Below, one piece after another: positions 5,843 through 9,062 of a DNA stretch of 9,062 nt. The notes beneath the pieces were generated by a model. The model was not told where the DNA came from, did no database searches, and saw only the letters and a list, made by a program, of their open reading frames with translations. Both the position numbers and the translations under genes were made by a program. The DNA is from DASWHK01 sp036398215 (lineage in GTDB: Bacteria; Acidobacteriota; UBA890): the NCBI GenBank assembly GCA_036398215.1, contig DASWHK010000132.1, positions 1 to 9,062 of the forward strand. The letters are read 5' to 3'. Each line of letters begins with the position of its first letter. The stretch's first letter is position 1.

Positions 5843-7453
5843 TCAGCCTTCGCCGATCGCCTGCCGGCAAGCGCGCTCCAACCGGGTGAGCTCGGCGGCG
5901 GCGCGCGCCTCGTCCCATCCCAAGGCCGCGGCCACCGGGCGGCCCAGCCGGAGGGCGCGCTCGGGGTCCTCTCCCCAGTCGCCGCGGCGCAGCAGCAGGT
6001 CGTCGAGGTGGAGGACCGCTTCGTCCTCCGCCAGTTGCCGCACGCGTTGGGCGAGCCTTCCATGGGCGCCGCTGTCGACGGTGTCATCGGCCCCCGTTTC
6101 GGCAGCGACCCTCGTTTTTCCAGCCACCCTGGCCTCTGCCGGGGCCCTGCTCCCGGCGGCGGCCTCGGCCCCGGCCGCCAGACGCTCGAAGGCGGCGAGG
6201 TCGGGCCAGATGGCGGCCGGCGGTCGTTCGGCGGCCTGGCGGGGCACCGGCAGATCGCCGGCGAATGCCACCCCGAGAGCTCGCTCGGCGACGTCGCGGG
6301 CGGTCGTGTACTTGACGCCGGAGACACTGACCAGGCCCGCGGGGCCGCCGGCGGCGCCGTGGTCGTGGATGATCGGGCGCGCGGTCAGCTCGGCCTCGCC
6401 GCTCGCCGCCGCCGGCAGCAGGCCGGCGTGGACGCGCAGGACCTGGTGGCGGCGCAGCTCGAGGCCCGGAGCGGCGGCATTGATCTGCTCGATGACCTCG
6501 TCGATCTGCTGTCGCGAAGGAGAGGCCTCACGGGTGCCGACGGGACACGGGAAGTGGGCGGTGCCGGCGTACAGCCGTTTTCGACGCGGGTACAGGAACC
6601 AGGTGTGGGCGGCCGCTTGCGGCGCCGACAAGGCCAGTGCCACCTCCGCTGGGGGCTCCCGATCGAATAGCAGGTTGAAGGCCAGCGACGGGGTGAACAG
6701 CTCGGGGACGTCGCGGTCGAGCCGCACGGCGACCTCGCGCGACCAGGGCCCGGCGCAGTTGATGACGCGATCGGCGGCGAAGCCGAGGTTGCCGCCGCCG
6801 TGGCGGTCGGTCGCCTCGACGCCGCGCACCGCGCCCGCCTCGGCGCGCAGCCCGGTGACCTCCATGTAATTGAGGCACACCGCTCCGCAGTGAGCGGCCC
6901 AGCGGAGCATCTCGATCAACAGCCGCTGCGGGTCGGTCATCACCGCGTCGTACCAGAGGGCGCCGCCCCGCAGGCCCTCGCGGGCGACGCCCGGGAACAG
7001 CGACACGGTCTCCGGAACGGTCATCACGCCTCCCGACTCCAGCCGCCGGTCGGAGCGCAGCTCGTCGTTGCGCCGCAGCGACAGCAGGTGGTTGGCGAGC
7101 AGCGCCGCGCGCATGACGCTCGGCCGGCGGGCGCCGCGGCCGTACAAGGGCATCAGGCAGGGGAGGGGCTTCACGAGGTCGGGGAAGCGGCGCAGGAACC
7201 AGCGCCGCTCGCCCACCGACACCCGGAAGCGCTCCAGGTCGAGCCGCTGCAGGTAGCGCAGGCCGCCGTGGACGATGCGGTGGCTGTTCCAGCTGGTGGC
7301 GCCGCCGAAGTCGTCGCGCTCCAGCAGCAGCGGCCGCAGGCCGCGGCGCGCCGCCTGCAGCGCCACCGCCGCCCCATAGACCCCGCCGCCGACGACGATC
7401 AGGTCGTAGCGGCGAGCGGCGGCGCCCGGCGGGTCGCGACGCAGGCTCGCCAT
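5843..7453 (-). CDS. glpD: FAD-dependent glycerol-3-phosphate dehydrogenase (GlpD type)
   Basis: This 536-residue flavoenzyme of the GlpA/GlpD family would oxidise sn-glycerol 3-phosphate to dihydroxyacetone phosphate at the inner membrane, passing electrons to quinone. The Rossmann FAD motif is GGGVYG (22-27), with E45 at the end of the second strand to bind the ribose. SWNSHRIVHGGLRYLQ (54-69) is the GlpD signature. VINCAGPW forms the second FAD contact, and SGVKYTTARDVAE holds K381, matching the conserved Lys of the GlpD GGKxTTYR segment. The C-terminal domain (LHLDDLLLRRGDWG from about 481) is recognisable but follows a low-complexity Ala-rich linker (428-462). The ATG is one base after the epimerase TGA, with AGGGG upstream, so the two are translationally coupled. 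Its place behind asnB and an epimerase, with no glpF or glpK in view, suggests supply or recycling of glycerol phosphate for lipid or envelope synthesis rather than plain glycerol use. This is inference. Confidence 0.9.
   Translation of the reverse strand: MASLRRDPPGAAARRYDLIVVGGGVYGAAVALQAARRGLRPLLLERDDFGGATSWNSHRIVHGGLRYLQRLDLERFRVSVGERRWFLRRFPDLVKPLPCLMPLYGRGARRPSVMRAALLANHLLSLRRNDELRSDRRLESGGVMTVPETVSLFPGVAREGLRGGALWYDAVMTDPQRLLIEMLRWAAHCGAVCLNYMEVTGLRAEAGAVRGVEATDRHGGGNLGFAADRVINCAGPWSREVAVRLDRDVPELFTPSLAFNLLFDREPPAEVALALSAPQAAAHTWFLYPRRKRLYAGTAHFPCPVGTREASPSRQQIDEVIEQINAAAPGLELRRHQVLRVHAGLLPAAASGEAELTARPIIHDHGAAGGPAGLVSVSGVKYTTARDVAERALGVAFAGDLPVPRQAAERPPAAIWPDLAAFERLAAGAEAAAGSRAPAEARVAGKTRVAAETGADDTVDSGAHGRLAQRVRQLAEDEAVLHLDDLLLRRGDWGEDPERALRLGRPVAAALGWDEARAAAELTRLERACRQAIGEG
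6098..6151 (-). repeat. 18-bp imperfect in-frame repeat in the GlpD linker
   Basis: Residues 441-446 (ARVAGK) and 447-452 (TRVAAE) come from adjacent 18-nt units identical at 12 of 18 positions. A weaker copy (SRAPAE, 435-440) precedes them. All three have an AGG arginine codon in second place, unlike the CGC/CGG used in most of the gene, and the second unit also uses GGA and AAA. It looks like a slippage-grown linker with atypical codons. Confidence 0.5.
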
Positions 7454-7454
7454 C

Positions 7455-8435
7455 TCAGATCAGCCCCTGCTGGCGGTACCAGGCGGCGGTGCGCGCCAGC
7501 CCCTCTTCGAGATCGACCTGCGGCGCGTAGCCGAGCATCTCGCGGGCCTTCGAGATGTCGAAGGCGCGGTCCTTGGCGAAGAACTCGACGCGGCGGGGAT
7601 AGAGGGGAGGATCGATGCCGAGCGGCCGGCAGAGCTTGTCACAGACGATCGCCGCGGCGCGCACCGGCGCGTACGGCAGCCGCCAGCGCGGCGGCGGCAC
7701 CCCGACGGCGGCGGCGATCCGGGCGACCAGCTCGTTGAGCGTCGTGTAGCGGGGCCCGGCCAGAGTGAACACCTCCCCGACCGCCTGCGGGCGGCGTCCG
7801 GCGCGGACGATGCCGTCGACGAGGTCGTCGATGTAGGTCAGGTGGTAGAGGGCCTCGCCGCTGCCGATCATCACGAAGCGGCGGCGGCTGATCGGCCGGA
7901 AGAGCTTGAGAAAACGGCGATCCCCCGGCCCATAGATGCCGGCCGGCCGCACGACGCTGACCGGGGCGCCGCGGCTGGCGTGCTCGAGGGCGATGAGCTC
8001 GCCCTCCATCTTGCTGCGCTGGTAATGGTCGCCGGGGGCGTAGCGGTAGGTCTCCCTGGCCGGCGGATCGTCGATGTCGCCCTGGACGCCGACCGTCGAG
8101 CAGTGCACGAAGCGGGCGACTCCGTGGCGGCCGGCGGCCTCCAGGAGGTTGGCGGTGGCGCCGGCGTTGACCCGCCGGAACTCCTCGAGGTCGGCGTGCT
8201 CGGCGCGGAACGCCGCGGCGATGTGATAGACGGTCTCGATCCCCTCGAGCCCGGCGTCGACCTCGCCGGCGGCGCAGATGTCGACGGTGCGGCACTCGGC
8301 GCCCATCTCGCGCAGGGCGGTGGTATCGCTGGTGGGACGCACCCAGGCGACGACGCGCTCGCCCTCGCCCAGCAAACGGCGGCAGAGGTTCGATCCGGTG
8401 AAGCCCGAAGCCCCGGTTACCAGCGTGACGCCCAT
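7455..8435 (-). CDS. NAD(P)-dependent epimerase/dehydratase (extended SDR)
   Basis: This 326-residue extended short-chain dehydrogenase would act in the cytoplasm on a nucleotide sugar or a related ring substrate. The N-terminal TGASGFTGSNL (7-17) is the GxxGxxG cofactor loop. VYHIAA is the end of the fourth strand. CSTVGV supplies the catalytic serine/threonine region. The catalytic pair is Y138 and K142 in HYQRSK. RPAGIYGPGDRR and the HLTYIDDLVDGIV segment are typical of the sugar epimerase/3-beta-HSD branch, and DISKAREMLGYAP near the C-terminus is the usual ending. Overall it resembles WcaG-type or 3-beta-HSD/dihydroflavonol-reductase-like members, so the substrate is open. A purine-rich GGAAGGGG precedes the ATG. 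The gene sits between asnB and glpD with one-base junctions, in what looks like one operon. Confidence 0.9.
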   Translation of the reverse strand: MGVTLVTGASGFTGSNLCRRLLGEGERVVAWVRPTSDTTALREMGAECRTVDICAAGEVDAGLEGIETVYHIAAAFRAEHADLEEFRRVNAGATANLLEAAGRHGVARFVHCSTVGVQGDIDDPPARETYRYAPGDHYQRSKMEGELIALEHASRGAPVSVVRPAGIYGPGDRRFLKLFRPISRRRFVMIGSGEALYHLTYIDDLVDGIVRAGRRPQAVGEVFTLAGPRYTTLNELVARIAAAVGVPPPRWRLPYAPVRAAAIVCDKLCRPLGIDPPLYPRRVEFFAKDRAFDISKAREMLGYAPQVDLEEGLARTAAWYRQQGLI

Positions 8436-8436
8436 G

Positions 8437-8502
8437 TCAGCCGACCCCTTCCGGTCGCCGTCGTCGACGCGCGCGTCGGCCGCTCATCGGCGTGGCGCCC
8501 AT
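8437..8502 (-). CDS. Mini-ORF 2, Arg-rich 21-residue peptide (hypothetical)
   Basis: This small frame begins MGATPMSGRRA, continues with five Arg and ends PEGVG before TGA. It is the second copy of the 67-bp repeat. Its start is preceded by GAAGGAGA in the end of mini-ORF 1, a good Shine-Dalgarno 9 nt before the ATG, and its own 3' end holds GGAAGGGG, which serves the epimerase. Stop and next start are joined as TGACATG. The Arg run uses several CGA codons, which are scarce in neighbouring genes. It could be a leader peptide, a coupling cistron or untranslated spacer; its translation is not shown. Confidence 0.35.
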   Translation of the reverse strand: MGATPMSGRRARRRRRPEGVG

Positions 8503-8503
8503 C

Positions 8504-8569
8504 TCAGCCGTCTCCTTCGGCCGGTCGCCGTCGTCGAGTCCGTCGGCCGCTCCCCGTCGTGGCGCTCAT
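8504..8569 (-). CDS. Mini-ORF 1, Arg-rich 21-residue peptide (hypothetical)
   Basis: This small frame begins MSATTGSGRRT, continues with four Arg and ends PAEGDG before TGA. It is the first copy of the 67-bp repeat and starts one base after the asnB stop (TGAGATG), so it could be translated by coupling; the only upstream purine run is GGGGGG in the asnB tail. It has the same length and layout as mini-ORF 2 (Met, Ala-Thr at 3-4, Ser-Gly-Arg-Arg at 7-10, Arg run, Pro, Glu, final Gly). It resembles no known family and may be spacer. Confidence 0.35.
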   Translation of the reverse strand: MSATTGSGRRTRRRRPAEGDG

Positions 8570-8570
8570 C

Positions 8571-9062
8571 TCAAGCCCCCCAGCGGGCCCGCCAGTCCTG
8601 AAAGACCAGCAGCGCCCAGAGCAGGTGGCTGTGATTCTCGCGGCCGGCGAGGTGCTCGGCCTGCAGCCGGCCGACCTCCGCCGGATCGAACAGGCCGCCG
8701 TCGGCCAGCCGCCGGGGAGCCAGCAGCTCCTCCATCAGCGGCCGGAACTCGCCCCCCAGCCAGCGCTTGATCGGGATGCTGAACCCCTGCTTGGGGCGGT
8801 AGACGCACTCGCCGGGCAGGTGGCGCGCCGCGACCCGCTTGAGCAGCACCTTGGTCCAGCGTCCCGAGACCTTCAGCTCGGCGGGCACCCGGAACGCCAG
8901 CTCGACCAGCTCGGGGTCCAGATACGGCACCCGCGCCTCCAGCGAACAGGCCATCGACATGCGGTCGACCTTCACCAGGATGTTGTCGCACAGGTAGCTC
9001 TTCAGGTCCACGTAGAGGCTGCGGTCGAGCTCGCCGCGGTCGCCGGCGCGCCGCGACAGCGC
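8571..9062 (-). CDS. asnB: Asparagine synthetase (AsnB type), C-terminal part only
   Basis: The frame enters from the right window edge and ends at TGA (8573-8571), showing the last 163 residues. They belong to the C-terminal synthetase domain of glutamine-hydrolysing asparagine synthetases, which activate aspartate with ATP and add ammonia from an N-terminal glutaminase domain, here outside the window. The key segment is DNILVKVDRMSMACSLEARV followed by PYLDPELVELA, the family's active-site helix and loop. PKQGFSIPIKRWL, also conserved, follows. The C-terminus (LLWALLVFQDW) is the usual end. AsnB paralogues of this type occur in surface polysaccharide loci, where they may amidate sugars or peptides. 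With an epimerase downstream, that role is as likely as plain asparagine synthesis. The true start is not visible. Confidence 0.93.
   Translation of the reverse strand, partial: ALSRRAGDRGELDRSLYVDLKSYLCDNILVKVDRMSMACSLEARVPYLDPELVELAFRVPAELKVSGRWTKVLLKRVAARHLPGECVYRPKQGFSIPIKRWLGGEFRPLMEELLAPRRLADGGLFDPAEVGRLQAEHLAGRENHSHLLWALLVFQDWRARWGA

Larger units (their letters stand above)
8436..8569 (-). repeat. 67-bp tandem duplication between asnB and the epimerase
   Basis: Two adjacent 67-bp units (8569-8503 and 8502-8436, minus strand) match at 54 of 61 aligned bases, including a perfect 17-base block TCGACGACGGCGACCGG. They differ by two compensating 3-nt length changes, so both units stay exactly 67 bp. 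Each unit begins with an ATG and ends with TGA plus one base. The first 12 bases of the epimerase gene (from 8435) match the start of the second unit at 11 of 12 positions, as if a third unit began there. Confidence 0.85.

Noticed and set aside
5813..6869. Two overlapping plus-strand frames (285 and 327 codons) opposite the glpD-like gene
   Set aside because: They are antisense to clear FAD and GlpD motifs and have compositionally biased products.

Overview
The window is about 70% G+C by eye, with G or C in most third codon positions. It encodes an outer-membrane TonB-dependent receptor, so the source is a high-GC bacterium with a Gram-negative envelope. Acidobacteriota, Myxococcota or a similar environmental lineage would fit, but nothing seen here fixes the phylum. 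There is no rRNA, tRNA, CRISPR array, transposase or phage gene.

Layout. (1) Positions 1-3108, minus strand: a PLP-dependent serine/threonine dehydratase, then a TonB-dependent receptor of about 679 residues whose end falls on the window edge. A 94-bp gap with an extended -10-like motif separates them. (2) Positions 3109-3277: a divergent spacer with overlapping GC-rich inverted repeats. (3) Positions 3278-5737, plus strand: an unrecognised 197-residue protein, a DegT/DnrJ/EryC1/StrS sugar aminotransferase most like GDP-perosamine synthase, a GNRA-capped hairpin, and a ferritin. (4) Positions 5738-5842: a convergent spacer with inverted repeats. (5) Positions 5843-9062, minus strand, in order of transcription: the C-terminal part of an AsnB-type asparagine synthetase, two 21-codon mini-ORFs on a 67-bp tandem duplication, an extended SDR (NAD-dependent epimerase/dehydratase), and a GlpD-type FAD glycerol-3-phosphate dehydrogenase.

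How the genes may work together. The sugar aminotransferase, SDR epimerase and AsnB-like amidotransferase are types that recur in surface polysaccharide or glycolipid loci, so the right half may form part of an envelope biosynthesis region; this is inference. The receptor and the ferritin would act in uptake of a TonB-dependent substrate and in iron storage, but they are not adjacent and no Fur box was seen.

The most unusual item is the asnB-epimerase junction. A 67-bp unit is duplicated in tandem. Each copy starts with a near-copy of the epimerase start, encodes an Arg-rich 21-residue peptide, ends in a Shine-Dalgarno-like stretch, and is joined to the next frame by TGA-N-ATG. The same one-base junction is used between the ordinary genes on both sides and in the plus-strand pair.
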